Shown in pieces: positions 25,722-34,898 of a stretch of DNA of 64,000 nucleotides. Made by a program: the position numbers and the translations under genes. The notes beneath the pieces were generated by a model. That model was not told the origin of the DNA, ran no database searches, and saw only the letters and a program-made list of their open reading frames with translations. The DNA comes from Oceanirhabdus seepicola. Its GTDB lineage: Bacteria > Bacillota > Clostridia > Clostridiales > Clostridiaceae. Positions within the stretch are counted from its first letter, which is position 1. The number at the start of each line of letters is the position of its first letter. The stretch is taken from NCBI RefSeq assembly GCF_023684385.1, contig NZ_JAGSOJ010000001.1, positions 1,015,146 to 1,079,145 of the forward strand, in the 5' to 3' direction.

Positions 25722-26307
25722 AAACCCACCCTCTTCTCGCCTTTATATAGAGCTTCAAGTTCATTAATAAACCACTCCATAAAAACTCTATAAATCAATT
25801 TAACAAAAATTTTTTCTTAAAACATTGACTTCTTTAAAGGCTATTGTAATTACTCTATATTCAATAATTCATCTACATTTTATTATTTTTTTAATTCATT
25901 TCAATTAATTGAAATTTATTCTTTACTTAGCATATATTTATTTTACTATATTATTATTAAGAAATCATCATTTTTTTACATAATTATCGAATACAACTAA
26001 AAAACGCATTAAATTTGCGTATATATTTAAATCAATTAATAATTCAATTATATCTTCTCTTAAATAATTATCAATAAATCATGAATTCTTGTCTCTTTTA
26101 CCAACTAAATCTCCGCATATTGACTGAGCCATAATAATACAGTAAAATTATTATATAATACTAAATTTGTATAATTTTCACTTTAAAGTAGTGTTTTTTA
26201 TCTTTAGATTTATGTTACCTTTTTGTTACCTACTAACTAAAGCTTATAGGTAATATATTATTAGGATACATTCCAATCTTATAACAATTAAAATATACTC
26301 TAAAGAA
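25722..26307. promoter_or_regulatory. 586-base AT-rich spacer with a candidate promoter at 26120-26148
   Basis: No gene seen. TTGACT at 26120, a 17-base spacer and TAAAAT at 26143 form a fair plus-strand promoter for the dehydrogenase operon, giving a leader of about 150 bases. Within that leader TTACCTA (26226-26232) and TAGGTAA (26247-26253) form an inverted repeat that could be an operator. A small hairpin (ACGCA/TGCGT) lies near 26005-26021. Confidence 0.5.
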
Positions 26308-27363
26308 GTGAGGCGATTTAATATTAACACAGAGAACAACTTAAACTACAAAGAAATTGAATATAAAAATATCACTGAATATGATGGTACACGGAAAAAG
26401 AAAGGGGTAATAATATCTGCCCAAGGCGAAAAAAGTTTTTCTAAAGAACAAGTGGACAAGCTACGTACAGTAATGGATGTAGAATTCAAAACACAAGCTG
26501 GTTCTGCAACTAGAAGCGAGTTTATTGAAATGGCAAGAGATGCTGAAATTTTAGCTATTACAAGACGTCCATTAAAAGATATTGATTCTGAGCTAATTGA
26601 TTCTTTACCTAAATTAGAGAGTCTTGCTGTTTATACAACTGGCTGCGAATGGATTGACGTTGATCATCTAAATAAAAAAGGAATAAAATTGAGCTATCTA
26701 CCTCATTATGCCACTACGCCTGTTGCTGAACATACTCTAGCTTGTATGCTTTTAATGGGTAGAAGAATACATTTGAGTTCTGATAAGATTAAAAATACCA
26801 TTCCTCAAAGCATCTCCTTAAGGGGATGGGATCTTAAAGGTAAGAAACTAGGTATAGTAGGGTTTGGTCGAATTGGTCAAGAGGTAGCTAAATTATCAAA
26901 TGCTTTTGGAATGAATATAACATACTACGACCCAATAAAAACACCTTCAGATATTGCTGAATATGAATCATACTCTTCTCTACTCTCAACATCAGATGTG
27001 ATTGCTGTAACTTGTTCTAAAGTACGAAATGCTCCTCCAATAATATCATATAATGAACTTTCGCTCATAAAAAAAGGTTGCTACATAATAAACACTGCAA
27101 GAGCGGATTTAGTTGATAACGAGGCTATCTTGGAATCCTTAAACACCAAGCATCTAAGTGGCTATACTGTTGATGATGAAGTTGCTCCTTTAGCAGATGA
27201 ACACTTAGCTGATTACGGACGAGTCTACCAAACTGGACATACTGCATGGTATTCTACTGAAGCAATTGAAAGAGGAACCGAAGAATGGACAAATAATATC
27301 GTAGCTTTAGCTAAAGGGATAAATCGCAATCTATTTAACGAGAGGGTGCTAATCAATGAATAA
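26308..27363 (+). CDS. D-isomer-specific 2-hydroxyacid dehydrogenase
   Basis: NAD-dependent reductase of 2-keto acids to D-2-hydroxy acids (or the reverse), about 350 residues. The N-terminal catalytic half has YTTGCEWIDVDHLNKKGI and TTPVAEHTLACMLLMGRR. The NAD-binding fold has LGIVGFGRIGQEVAKLSNAFG (GxGxxG) near 180-200. The catalytic triad is visible as Arg in INTARADLVD, Glu in VDDEVAP and His in QTGHTAWYS. The reading frame opens at a GTG (26308) with a weak ribosome site; that GTG belongs to AGTGAGG, which is ideally placed for an in-frame ATT at 26323. The start is therefore unsettled. It is first in a three-gene operon. Confidence 0.87.
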   Translation: MRRFNINTENNLNYKEIEYKNITEYDGTRKKKGVIISAQGEKSFSKEQVDKLRTVMDVEFKTQAGSATRSEFIEMARDAEILAITRRPLKDIDSELIDSLPKLESLAVYTTGCEWIDVDHLNKKGIKLSYLPHYATTPVAEHTLACMLLMGRRIHLSSDKIKNTIPQSISLRGWDLKGKKLGIVGFGRIGQEVAKLSNAFGMNITYYDPIKTPSDIAEYESYSSLLSTSDVIAVTCSKVRNAPPIISYNELSLIKKGCYIINTARADLVDNEAILESLNTKHLSGYTVDDEVAPLADEHLADYGRVYQTGHTAWYSTEAIERGTEEWTNNIVALAKGINRNLFNERVLINE

Positions 27364-28036
27364 GTTAAAAAAACTCGAAAAATTTATTATCATCTTAAAT
27401 ATAATAATATCAATTTCTTTTATTTCATTATTGGTTATTGGAAAATGGCCTAATTGGTGGGAATATGTAATACTGGAACGATCACCAATGACCTGGTTTG
27501 AATCTATGCTTTTATGGTCATGTTTTATGTTATGTGGTGGTTGTTTACTATTTTCCATTTTAAGAGAAGAAAAATCTAAATCTATACTTTGGATTATTCT
27601 TGTACTTGGATTTGCCTTCCTTACTCTTGATGAGAGATTTGCTTTACATGAAAGAATCAGAGATGGTTTTTTAGCACCTAAAGGAATAAAAATACCACTC
27701 TTCTTTTGGACATCCGCTGGTGATTTCATACTTCTAGTATTTATGGTAATTGGACTTTTAATGTTACCTAAAATCTTGAAACTATTTAGAGAGAGAAAAA
27801 CTGCTCTTATATTTTTTATTATTGGTATATTTTTTGCCGTTACAGCAATCCTAATGGACTCACTAAATGTTCATGAAATGAGTATAGAATTCTTGCGAGT
27901 TGAACAGTTCATCGAGGAGATTTTCGAAACTACAGGAATGCTATTTTTCTTAAATTCCCTTTTTTTATTGTTCACCGATTATTTTAGAAAAACTTTTCAA
28001 ATGAGTGTTACTACATCAGAAGAGAAATATAATTAG
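27356..28036 (+). CDS. Six-TM membrane protein of unknown function with conserved acidic/His motifs
   Basis: 226 residues with about six membrane segments. Conserved-looking polar motifs sit at segment ends: LDERFALHERIRD near 83-95, MDSLNVH near 162-168 and EQFIEEIFETTG near 179-190. The LDExxxLHE plus EExxE pattern recurs in uncharacterised bacterial membrane proteins and could bind metal, somewhat like the ceramidase/CREST superfamily; that is inference. The gene overlaps the dehydrogenase gene by 8 bases and has GAGGGTG as ribosome site, so the two are translationally coupled. Confidence 0.78.
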   Translation: MNKLKKLEKFIIILNIIISISFISLLVIGKWPNWWEYVILERSPMTWFESMLLWSCFMLCGGCLLFSILREEKSKSILWIILVLGFAFLTLDERFALHERIRDGFLAPKGIKIPLFFWTSAGDFILLVFMVIGLLMLPKILKLFRERKTALIFFIIGIFFAVTAILMDSLNVHEMSIEFLRVEQFIEEIFETTGMLFFLNSLFLLFTDYFRKTFQMSVTTSEEKYN

Positions 28037-28077
28037 TATATATAGTATTTTCATATATAAAGGAGTAATAAAAAAAC

Positions 28078-29565
28078 ATGAAAAAAGTAATTATCATATT
28101 ATTGATCTTCATGCTCTCCATAATATGCTGTCATTGGAAGATCACTATAAAAGCTAACCAATCTAACTTCAACTCAAATATAACTAAAATTAACCATGTA
28201 TCGAGAATTCCTTGCCCTGAAATTGTGGAAGAAATATCAACAAATGAAGTTTCATCAGAGAGCACATCAATCCCAGATTACTCATCAGAAGAGCAACTTC
28301 ATGCTATATCTCAGGTATCAAATAATACTACTTTAAAAATTGAAACTATTACTCTTGAAAATTTAGTAAATTTCACTGGAAGATATGATTATGACAAACC
28401 ACTAGATGCGGAATACACTGGGCAAAGAACAACATTTTACGGTGAAAGAGTCTTTGCAAATATTAAATTCTCTGAAGAAATATTCAACACTAATTATGAA
28501 GAAATAATAAAAATTGCTAATCCAAATATAAACTTAAAAACTTGGTTAAAGGAGCGTACGATTCTTACTATTGGTATTACACTTCCTGAAGATGATACTG
28601 AACAGAGGGAAATCGATATTATATTACCGAAAGATATGTCATCTAATTCAGGAAACAGATTAGCTGAGGATACAATTATAAAACTAGAAGCTATTCCTCA
28701 TTTATCTGTGAAAGTAGTTTCTGATAATAAAAATTTTCCTTTTTCTAAGGATAAAACCTTCAATAATTACTTCACCAATGTTAAGAAAAACATGAGTTTT
28801 TCCTTTTCATTAATATTCAATGAAGCAGTAAATACAGATAGTGTTTTAGAAAATGTTAATTCTACATACCATGAGTTTAACCCTGAATACACTTGGGTAT
28901 CGGATAAAGAATTGAAAATCTCATTTGGAGCTGTCAAAGAACGGATTGATTCAAAAATTGATCTTAGTACTGCACTTGATGCAGTTGGGAATAGAATATA
29001 TACAACTCTTCTTATTGTAATTGACACAGGAGAAGAATTAAGCTTTGACTTAAATAATTTAATGCCTTATAAAAAAGGATTCACTTGGCGTTACCTTGGT
29101 TCTTTGGATTATGGATGTATTGAGAAAATTGTATCTATTGAGAATGAATCTGATAAAAAAATTATTATAGTTAATGGAAAGATTGATCCACACTCTGATG
29201 ATGTTTTAGAAGATAGATCATATACTAAGAAATATACAATAACAGAAAACAGTTTAGATCTCACACACAATGATGTAACCATACCTTTATTGAAAGGACC
29301 TATAGAATACGGCAATACTTGGTCACATGAATGGTATGATAATATGAAGGGACAAACAACTATAATAAAAGTTTTAGAAAACACTATTCTTACTGAAACA
29401 AAAATATTAGACCCTTCATATCATGTAAAAAAAATACAAACTCTTTACAAAATGGGCCCAGGAATAAAAGAGATTAAATATTATTATGATGATAATGATG
29501 AGTCTACTATAGGAATACGGCTAAATAATGTTTACCAAGAGCACTCAAACTTCCTTCATAATTAA
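28078..29565 (+). CDS. Secreted protein with SbsA-type Ig-like segments
   Basis: 495 residues. It begins with a signal peptide (KKVIIILLIFMLSIICC; the cysteines do not form a clear lipobox). Two regions resemble the SbsA/Big_5 Ig-like fold: about 105-195, with VFANIKFSEEIFNTNYEEII, and about 225-325, with SFSLIFNEAVNTDSVLENV and WVSDKELKISFG. The C-terminal 165 residues (LMPYKKGFTWRYLGSLDYG onwards) look like a beta-structured extracellular domain of unknown type. It is third in the dehydrogenase/membrane protein operon, 41 bases after the membrane-protein stop. No cell-wall anchor seen. Confidence 0.75.
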   Translation: MKKVIIILLIFMLSIICCHWKITIKANQSNFNSNITKINHVSRIPCPEIVEEISTNEVSSESTSIPDYSSEEQLHAISQVSNNTTLKIETITLENLVNFTGRYDYDKPLDAEYTGQRTTFYGERVFANIKFSEEIFNTNYEEIIKIANPNINLKTWLKERTILTIGITLPEDDTEQREIDIILPKDMSSNSGNRLAEDTIIKLEAIPHLSVKVVSDNKNFPFSKDKTFNNYFTNVKKNMSFSFSLIFNEAVNTDSVLENVNSTYHEFNPEYTWVSDKELKISFGAVKERIDSKIDLSTALDAVGNRIYTTLLIVIDTGEELSFDLNNLMPYKKGFTWRYLGSLDYGCIEKIVSIENESDKKIIIVNGKIDPHSDDVLEDRSYTKKYTITENSLDLTHNDVTIPLLKGPIEYGNTWSHEWYDNMKGQTTIIKVLENTILTETKILDPSYHVKKIQTLYKMGPGIKEIKYYYDDNDESTIGIRLNNVYQEHSNFLHN

Positions 29566-29570
29566 GAAAA

Positions 29571-29585
29571 GCACGCTGTGCGTGC
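29571..29585. repeat. Small hairpin GCACGC-TGT-GCGTGC
   Basis: Perfect 6-bp GC-rich stem with a 3-base loop, 6 bases after the secreted-protein stop. No T run follows. It resembles the short palindromes at 44286 and 44346 and may belong to a dispersed family rather than being a plain terminator. Confidence 0.5.
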
Positions 29586-29676
29586 AGTTAAAAATAAATG
29601 GGACATGGGAAATGAATGACATTATCCCTTTCCCATTCTCCATTCGCTTTTCTATTTACTCCCTCTTCTTTTTCAC

Positions 29677-30516
29677 CTATTCTATTATTCTCAAATTTTT
29701 CATACTCACATCTAAAGCTTTCACAGAATGAGTTAAGGCTCCACAAGATATGAAGTCAACCCCTGTGCTTGCTACCTCTTTAATTCTATCAATTGTCATA
29801 TTTCCTGATGCCTCAGTAATTTTTTCTCCATTAATAAGATTTACAGCCTCTGTCATATCTTCAGTTGTCATATTATCCAGCATTATCACATTCGCTTCAG
29901 TATCTAGCGCTTCCTTAACCTCTTCCAACGATTCAACCTCAACCTCTATAGCTCTAAGATATGGATAACTCTCCTTGGCTTTTTTTACTGCTTCTTTTAT
30001 TCCAGCACAGGCTTTTATATGATTATCCTTTATCATAAAGGAATCACTAAGAGAGAATCTATGATTAACTCCTCCCCCTGCTTTGACTGCATATTTCTCT
30101 AATATTCTAAATGTAGGGGTTGTTTTTCTAGTACATACTATTCTAGTACTAGTACCCTCTGTTAATCTCACCATAGAATTTGTGATTGTAGCTATTCCAC
30201 TCATCCTCTGTAATAGATTCAATGCTATTCTCTCACCAGTCAATATATTTCTTGTGTTACCATTTATCTTTGCTATCACCTGTCCATTTTCAAGGTGATC
30301 ACCATCTTTTTTTGTCCAATTAATCTCAACTTCTCCAAGCTTCTTGAAGACTGCATTAAATACATCCCTTCCCGCAAGTATTCCCTTTTCTTTTGCTATT
30401 AAGTCAACAGTGCATGTACTATCTTCTTCTATGAGGGATTCTGTTGTTATATCTCCATAATATAAATCCTCCACTAAAGCGCTCTGAATTAAATCATCAA
30501 TAATCACATAGTTCAT
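29677..30516 (-). CDS. nadC: Nicotinate-nucleotide pyrophosphorylase (carboxylating)
   Basis: Quinolinate phosphoribosyltransferase, third step of de novo NAD synthesis: quinolinate plus PRPP to nicotinate mononucleotide and CO2. 279 residues, normal length. Recognisable motifs are EDLYYGDITTESLI near 16-29, ALNLLQRMSGIAT near 98-110, RKTTPTFRILEKYAVKAGGGVNHR near 133-156 (quinolinate and phosphate binding), EVEVESLEEV, and the C-terminal TGVDFISCGALTHS. The ATG overlaps the end of nadB by 20 bases with GAGGGGA as ribosome site, so it is coupled to nadB. Confidence 0.96.
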   Translation of the reverse strand: MNYVIIDDLIQSALVEDLYYGDITTESLIEEDSTCTVDLIAKEKGILAGRDVFNAVFKKLGEVEINWTKKDGDHLENGQVIAKINGNTRNILTGERIALNLLQRMSGIATITNSMVRLTEGTSTRIVCTRKTTPTFRILEKYAVKAGGGVNHRFSLSDSFMIKDNHIKACAGIKEAVKKAKESYPYLRAIEVEVESLEEVKEALDTEANVIMLDNMTTEDMTEAVNLINGEKITEASGNMTIDRIKEVASTGVDFISCGALTHSVKALDVSMKNLRIIE

Positions 30517-31801
30517 CTTTTAAATCCCCTCTCAAACTTAGAATTTTCTCTCTAAGAAGCCCTTCGGTTATATGCTCATTTTTAATCATTACTTTCATTC
30601 TTTCTATATGCTCTGAAATATCATATTTCTCTTTAATACAAACTTTCCCCAATTCATTATTTATATCCACTGCCGCTCTTTTTGAGAATACCAAGGATTC
30701 AAGAAGAGAATTACTTGCCAATCTATTATTACCATGAACCCCCGTGCAACTCACTTCTCCCACAGCATACAGATTTTCCAATGAACTTCTAGAATTCATA
30801 TCCACATTTATACCGCCCATAATATAATGTTGGGCTGGTAGAACAGGTATCAGTTCCTTTGTAATATCTATTCCTCTTTTTAAACACTCTTTATAAATTG
30901 ATGGAAATCTACGAGTTATAAATGTTTTTCCTAGATGTCTCATCTCAAGAAAAACATGTTCCTCTCCGCTCTCCTTCAGTTCTTTATGAATCGATTTAGC
31001 CACCACATCTCTAGGTTTCAATTCATCCACAAATCGCTCACCCCTATGGTTTAGGAGAATTCCACCTTCTCCTCTTACAGATTCAGAGATAAGAAATCTT
31101 TGCTTCTTCCCCTTCTCATATAATGCAGTGGGATGGAACTGTATCTTATCCATATCTCTCATGACTATCCCATGACTTAAGGCAATTTCCATACCTTCTC
31201 CTTTAGTTACATCTCTGTTAGTTGTAGATTTAAATATTCCACCTACACCACCAGTTGCCATGACTACAGTCTTTGCAAAAATATCATCCTCTTTATCATT
31301 AAGATTTATCTGAATTCCCAAACATTCTCCATCTTCAATTATGAGGTCCTCCATAAGACAATTCTCAATAATCTTGATATTTTCTCTCTCTATGCATCTC
31401 TTGATAAGAACATCATGAACAACTGCTCCAGTTCTATCTTCACAATGGAGTATCCTATTTATTCTATGAGCACCCTCTCTTGTATAATCGAACTCATCCC
31501 CTGTTTTATCAAACTCTACCCCTAATTCAATAAGCCTATTAATATTTTCCCTTGATTCTTGTACAAGTAAATTCACCGCATTTATTGAATTTTCATTCCC
31601 TCCTGCTCTACATGTATCCACCAGAAATCTATCAAAGTCCTCCTCATCTCTTATTACAGAGATTCCTCCTTGCGCAAGATATGAGTTGCAACAATTAACC
31701 TCTCCTTTTGTTACAATGAGCACCTGAGTATTCTCCTCTATATTCAGTGCAGTATATAATCCTGCTATTCCTGCTCCAACTATCAATACATCTGTATTCA
31801 C
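30497..31801 (-). CDS. nadB: L-aspartate oxidase
   Basis: FAD enzyme that turns L-aspartate into iminoaspartate, the first step of de novo NAD synthesis. 434 residues, shorter than the E. coli protein because the C-terminal helical domain is reduced, as in other clostridia. VLIVGAGIAGLYTALNI at 5-21 is the FAD Rossmann motif; NSYLAQGGISV, EGAHRINRILHCEDRTG and QFHPTALYEKGK are family blocks, and GEVSCTGVHGNNRLASNSLLE is the second FAD site. The GTG start has AGGAGG upstream. It follows nadA by 41 bases. Confidence 0.95.
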   Translation of the reverse strand: MNTDVLIVGAGIAGLYTALNIEENTQVLIVTKGEVNCCNSYLAQGGISVIRDEEDFDRFLVDTCRAGGNENSINAVNLLVQESRENINRLIELGVEFDKTGDEFDYTREGAHRINRILHCEDRTGAVVHDVLIKRCIERENIKIIENCLMEDLIIEDGECLGIQINLNDKEDDIFAKTVVMATGGVGGIFKSTTNRDVTKGEGMEIALSHGIVMRDMDKIQFHPTALYEKGKKQRFLISESVRGEGGILLNHRGERFVDELKPRDVVAKSIHKELKESGEEHVFLEMRHLGKTFITRRFPSIYKECLKRGIDITKELIPVLPAQHYIMGGINVDMNSRSSLENLYAVGEVSCTGVHGNNRLASNSLLESLVFSKRAAVDINNELGKVCIKEKYDISEHIERMKVMIKNEHITEGLLREKILSLRGDLKDELCDY

Positions 31802-31842
31802 TAAAAATACGCCTCCTGAAAAATTATTACTTCACTAATCTC

Positions 31843-32742
31843 TTACTCAGCTAAAAAATGCATCTTCTCCAATGATTTCACAGCTCTTTGAGATAGTTCC
31901 TCTGGAATTATGATTTCATTCTTCTCTTCCTTTAAGCATGTATACACATCCTCAAGTGTAGTAATCTTCATATTATCACACACCATAGGTAGCGCATGAA
32001 ATTTCTTCTTTGGGTTTCTATCCTTAAGTTCATGAAGTATTCCCACATCTGTTACAATTATAAATTCATCACATTCACTCTCAGTAGCATAGTTCATTAT
32101 CCCGCTTGTACTACCAATATAGTCAGCTAAATCCCTAACCTCTTTCCTACACTCTGGATGTACTAGCACCTTTGCCTCTGGATACTTCTCTTTCTTCTCC
32201 ATAACATCCTCTGGTTTTATATTGTCATGTATACAGCAGCATCCATCCCACAAGATAAACTCCTTCTCAGGAAACTTTTCACTTATATATCCTCCAAGAT
32301 TCCTATCTGGTACGAAAAGTATCTTTTTCTCCTTAATATTACCTATTATCTTCTCAGCACTTGCTGAAGTTACACAAGTATATGAAATTCCCTTAAGCTC
32401 AGTAGAACAATTTATATAACTTACAAGAACTCCATCTTTATGCTCTTCAACTAGTTCCTTAACCTTATCTAAATCAACTCTTCTTGCCATTCCGCATGTT
32501 GCTCCCTCGTTTGGGAAGAGCACCTTTTTCTCTGGAGAAAGTAATTTAGCACTCTCAGCCATAAACTTAACACCACAAAAAACTATAATATTTCCTTCTG
32601 CGTCTTTCCCTTTCTTACTCAGAAAATATGAATCCCCTACATAATCAGCAATCTCCTGTATCTCTGGTAAAGTGTAATAATGGGCTAGAATAGTTGCTCC
32701 CTTTTCTTCTTTTAACCTGTTTATATCCTTAACAATATCCAT
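31843..32742 (-). CDS. nadA: Quinolinate synthase
   Basis: [4Fe-4S] enzyme that condenses iminoaspartate with dihydroxyacetone phosphate to quinolinate. 299 residues, the short form like that of Thermotoga. ILAHYYTLPEIQEIADYVGDS near 19-39, VKFMAESAKLLSP near 58-70 and NEGATCGMARRV with the cluster Cys near 83 are present; two further likely ligands are in DGCCCIH (about 168) and MVCDNMK (about 254). The ATG follows CTTGGAGGA. It is the first gene of the nadA-nadB-nadC operon, headed by a NiaR-type palindrome. Confidence 0.96.
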   Translation of the reverse strand: MDIVKDINRLKEEKGATILAHYYTLPEIQEIADYVGDSYFLSKKGKDAEGNIIVFCGVKFMAESAKLLSPEKKVLFPNEGATCGMARRVDLDKVKELVEEHKDGVLVSYINCSTELKGISYTCVTSASAEKIIGNIKEKKILFVPDRNLGGYISEKFPEKEFILWDGCCCIHDNIKPEDVMEKKEKYPEAKVLVHPECRKEVRDLADYIGSTSGIMNYATESECDEFIIVTDVGILHELKDRNPKKKFHALPMVCDNMKITTLEDVYTCLKEEKNEIIIPEELSQRAVKSLEKMHFLAE

Positions 32743-32770
32743 ATATAATCCTCCAAGTTACTTTATATTT

Positions 32771-32796
32771 TCGAGGTGTATATACACCTGTGTATT
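32771..32796 (-). promoter_or_regulatory. NiaR-type operator of the nad operon
   Basis: The 16-bp palindrome AGGTGTATATACACCT (32774-32789), extended by TGTGTA, contains ACAGGTGT/ACACCTGT half-sites characteristic of NiaR (YrxA), the niacin-responsive repressor of NAD synthesis in Firmicutes. It lies about 30 bases upstream of the nadA ATG. Confidence 0.75.
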
Positions 32797-32859
32797 CTTG
32801 CTTATATCTTATCACTATGAGTAAGGATTAGCAACATTTTATTAGGATATTGGGATAAT

Positions 32860-32890
32860 AAAAAACCACACTTTTTTGTGTAGTTTTTTA
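32860..32890. terminator. Isolated hairpin flanked by A and T runs
   Basis: AAAAACCACAC pairs imperfectly with GTGTAGTTTTT around a T6 loop. It lies in the 258-base gap between nadA and the methyltransferase, where no gene ends, so what it terminates is unclear. Confidence 0.45.
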
Positions 32891-33000
32891 TCAAAGTTCA
32901 GCTTAGTAACGCATAGTATTGGAATGTATTCAATAAAATGGTATACTACATGAAATAGTTTGCAAGCATAATAATTGTTGATTCAAGGGGGGAACTCTAA

Positions 33001-33759
33001 ATGAGTAAAAGCTTTTATAGTAGACCAGATATCTATGATATAACGTATTCAGAAAAAATAGAGGAAGTACTGTCAAAATACTATAGTACTATTTTTGATG
33101 GAAAAGAGATAAAAACTATATTTGATTGCAGTTTTGGAACTGGTAACTTATCTTTTGTCTTATCAAAAATGGGATATGAGCTTTCAGGTTCAGATATCAG
33201 TAATGATATGTTAGATACTGCAAAAGAGAAGATGAACTCAAAAGGGTTAGAAATAGATTTAACACAATGTGATTTTAGAGAGTTATCCAGCAAAATACAT
33301 AAAACCTTTGATTGTGTGCTAAGCACAGGTAATTCACTTGCTCATGTCAATAACATGGATGTAAAAAAAACATTAAGCGAAATGAGTAAGCTGGTGAAAA
33401 AGAATGGTTATATCCATATAGACACTAGAAATTGGGACAGAATATTAAATATGAAGCAAAGATTTTACTATTATAACCCTGCCTTTAAGGGAGATGAGAG
33501 AATAAATCTTATGCAGGTATGGGATTATAACCCTGATGAAACAATGACATTTAACATACTTTATTCATTTGAAAAGGATAATAGAATTATTAGACGCGAA
33601 GAATTTACTGAAATATATTATCCTCTAAAAAAAGAATTAATAGTTGAAACTCTAAAGAGTTTAGGTTTTCATGATTTTCAAATTAATAGTTTTGCTATTA
33701 TTAATGATATGAAGTTTGAAGATATGGAGTGGTACTCAATTATAGCACAGAAGGGTTAA
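33001..33759 (+). CDS. Class I SAM-dependent methyltransferase
   Basis: 252 residues. SAM-binding motif I is IFDCSFGTGNLSFVLSKMGY near 40-59, the acidic residue follows in LSGSDISNDML, motif III/IV are QCDFRELS and DCVLSTGNSLAHV near 103-115, and IHIDTRNWDRIL resembles the post-IV region of glycine/sarcosine N-methyltransferase-like and small-molecule methyltransferases. Cytoplasmic. The start has AAGGGGGG. It appears monocistronic and shares a bidirectional terminator with the convergent acetyltransferase. Substrate unknown. Confidence 0.9.
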   Translation: MSKSFYSRPDIYDITYSEKIEEVLSKYYSTIFDGKEIKTIFDCSFGTGNLSFVLSKMGYELSGSDISNDMLDTAKEKMNSKGLEIDLTQCDFRELSSKIHKTFDCVLSTGNSLAHVNNMDVKKTLSEMSKLVKKNGYIHIDTRNWDRILNMKQRFYYYNPAFKGDERINLMQVWDYNPDETMTFNILYSFEKDNRIIRREEFTEIYYPLKKELIVETLKSLGFHDFQINSFAIINDMKFEDMEWYSIIAQKG

Positions 33760-33778
33760 CCTTAATAAATGAACCATA

Positions 33779-33813
33779 ATTAATGGAAGTCATTTCGACT
33801 TCCATTAATACTC
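33779..33813. terminator. Bidirectional terminator
   Basis: ATTAATGGAAGTC (33779-33791) pairs perfectly with GACTTCCATTAAT (33797-33809) across ATTTC. Its core is the same as the terminator after metG (44385-44415), so the two are copies of one hairpin. Confidence 0.85.
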
Positions 33814-33814
33814 T

Positions 33815-34696
33815 TTACCATGTTTTTGACCATTTTTCACGATGACAAACTGTCTCAAAACCTATATCATGATAGAACTCACGAATACCACCAAAACAAT
33901 AAGTTGCACCTAGTTTTTTAGTCTTTTTCATAGCTTCAGTTAAGGCAATAGTTGCAAGCCCCATTCTTCGGTAACGAGGATCAGTTGCAAGTGGTTCAAG
34001 ATAAGCATAATCATTAACCCCATCCATCCACATACCTGCGAAACAAGCATATTCACCATTAGGTGCTTTAATAATTGTTGTAAGGTCTTTTCGAAAATTT
34101 GGTCCACTTTGCATAAGCCTTCTGCAATCTAAATCGTCATCTGGCTCGTCCCCATGGTCAAAACCTTTCCATAATACATCATTTATTTTGCGAAAATCAT
34201 TTTCATCTTCTAATGAGATAATTGAAAATCCCTCTGGTAATTCGCGTTCTTGAAATCCATTTTCATATTTAAATACTGTAATTGGCGCAGAATATTCTTT
34301 TTTATATCCCTTTTGCAAAAGTGTTTCTTTTAGCTGGATCTCATAATCAAATACCCAAATATCAAGACTCCTTTGATTTTCAACCTCTTTAGAAAGCTCT
34401 TTTTCTGCATATTCAATTAAGCTTGGTTTCATATGTTCGTACCCATTTTTTGTAATCAACAAACATTCACCTAAATCCATTTCATAACAGGCAACAGCGA
34501 TGATTTCACCATTTTCCTCCCATATACCAAATCTATGTGTTAATTTGTGATTAAAGCAAGGGTGTGTATGTGCATATTCCCAGAATGGTTGTTCAATATT
34601 TCCGTTTTGTTGGTATTTAGTAAAGTTATGTCTCAGCAATTCATTGACACGATCAAAATCCGATAATAATTTATAATTTCTTAATGTTATACCCAT
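33815..34696 (-). CDS. GNAT family N-acetyltransferase
   Basis: 293 residues, a two-part GNAT. The N-terminal half carries HRFGIWEENGEIIAVACYE, shared with the paralogues at 49447 and 50769. The C-terminal half has YLEPLATDPRYRRMGLATIALTEAMKK near 230-256 (acetyl-CoA loop RRMGLA) and a closing GGIREFYHDIGFETV. An ATG at 34717 precedes the ribosome site; GGGAGG is properly placed for 34696. One of four transcription units in this window preceded by the repeated promoter module (34757-34823). Likely a detoxification or antibiotic acetyltransferase; substrate unknown. Confidence 0.87.
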   Translation of the reverse strand: MGITLRNYKLLSDFDRVNELLRHNFTKYQQNGNIEQPFWEYAHTHPCFNHKLTHRFGIWEENGEIIAVACYEMDLGECLLITKNGYEHMKPSLIEYAEKELSKEVENQRSLDIWVFDYEIQLKETLLQKGYKKEYSAPITVFKYENGFQERELPEGFSIISLEDENDFRKINDVLWKGFDHGDEPDDDLDCRRLMQSGPNFRKDLTTIIKAPNGEYACFAGMWMDGVNDYAYLEPLATDPRYRRMGLATIALTEAMKKTKKLGATYCFGGIREFYHDIGFETVCHREKWSKTW

Positions 34697-34720
34697 AAAA
34701 TAATCCTCCCATTTCATAAC

Positions 34721-34744
34721 CCCTGGGGAATTTTCCCATGGGTG
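34721..34744 (-). promoter_or_regulatory. Hairpin in the leader of the GNAT gene
   Basis: CCCATGGG and CCCCAGGGG arms around an AT-rich loop, just upstream of the ribosome site (GGGAGG at about 34705). It could influence translation; no antiterminator partner was found. Confidence 0.4.
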
Positions 34745-34756
34745 TTTTCCTTTATA

Positions 34757-34823
34757 TTAAGAGTAACATAGCTCTCTTTCTCTTAAAACCTCATAAATAA
34801 TACATAACTAAACTTGAGCATTT
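34757..34823 (-). promoter_or_regulatory. Repeated promoter module, copy A
   Basis: On the minus strand: CTCAAG-TTTAGTTATGTATTATT-TATGAGGTTTT, 12 variable bases, then GCTATGTTAC. Shared with copies at 49213, 50606 and 56144 with identical spacing. TATGAGG and TATGTT lie 18 bases apart, as -35 and -10 boxes would. It heads the GNAT gene at 33815. Confidence 0.65.
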
Positions 34824-34827
34824 CTAC

Positions 34828-34880
34828 AAAACAAGCAGGGGACGGTTCATAAAATTAATGAACCGTCCCCTGCTTGTTTT
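34828..34880 (-). repeat. GGGGACGGTTC palindrome, copy 1 (acts as terminator)
   Basis: 23-bp perfect arms (core AGCAGGGGACGGTTCAT) around a 7-base loop, with T4 on either side. It terminates the 525-residue-type gene. Related copies lie at 36863-36898 and 40134-40160. Confidence 0.85.
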
Positions 34881-34898
34881 TCTCATTCAAATTTACAT

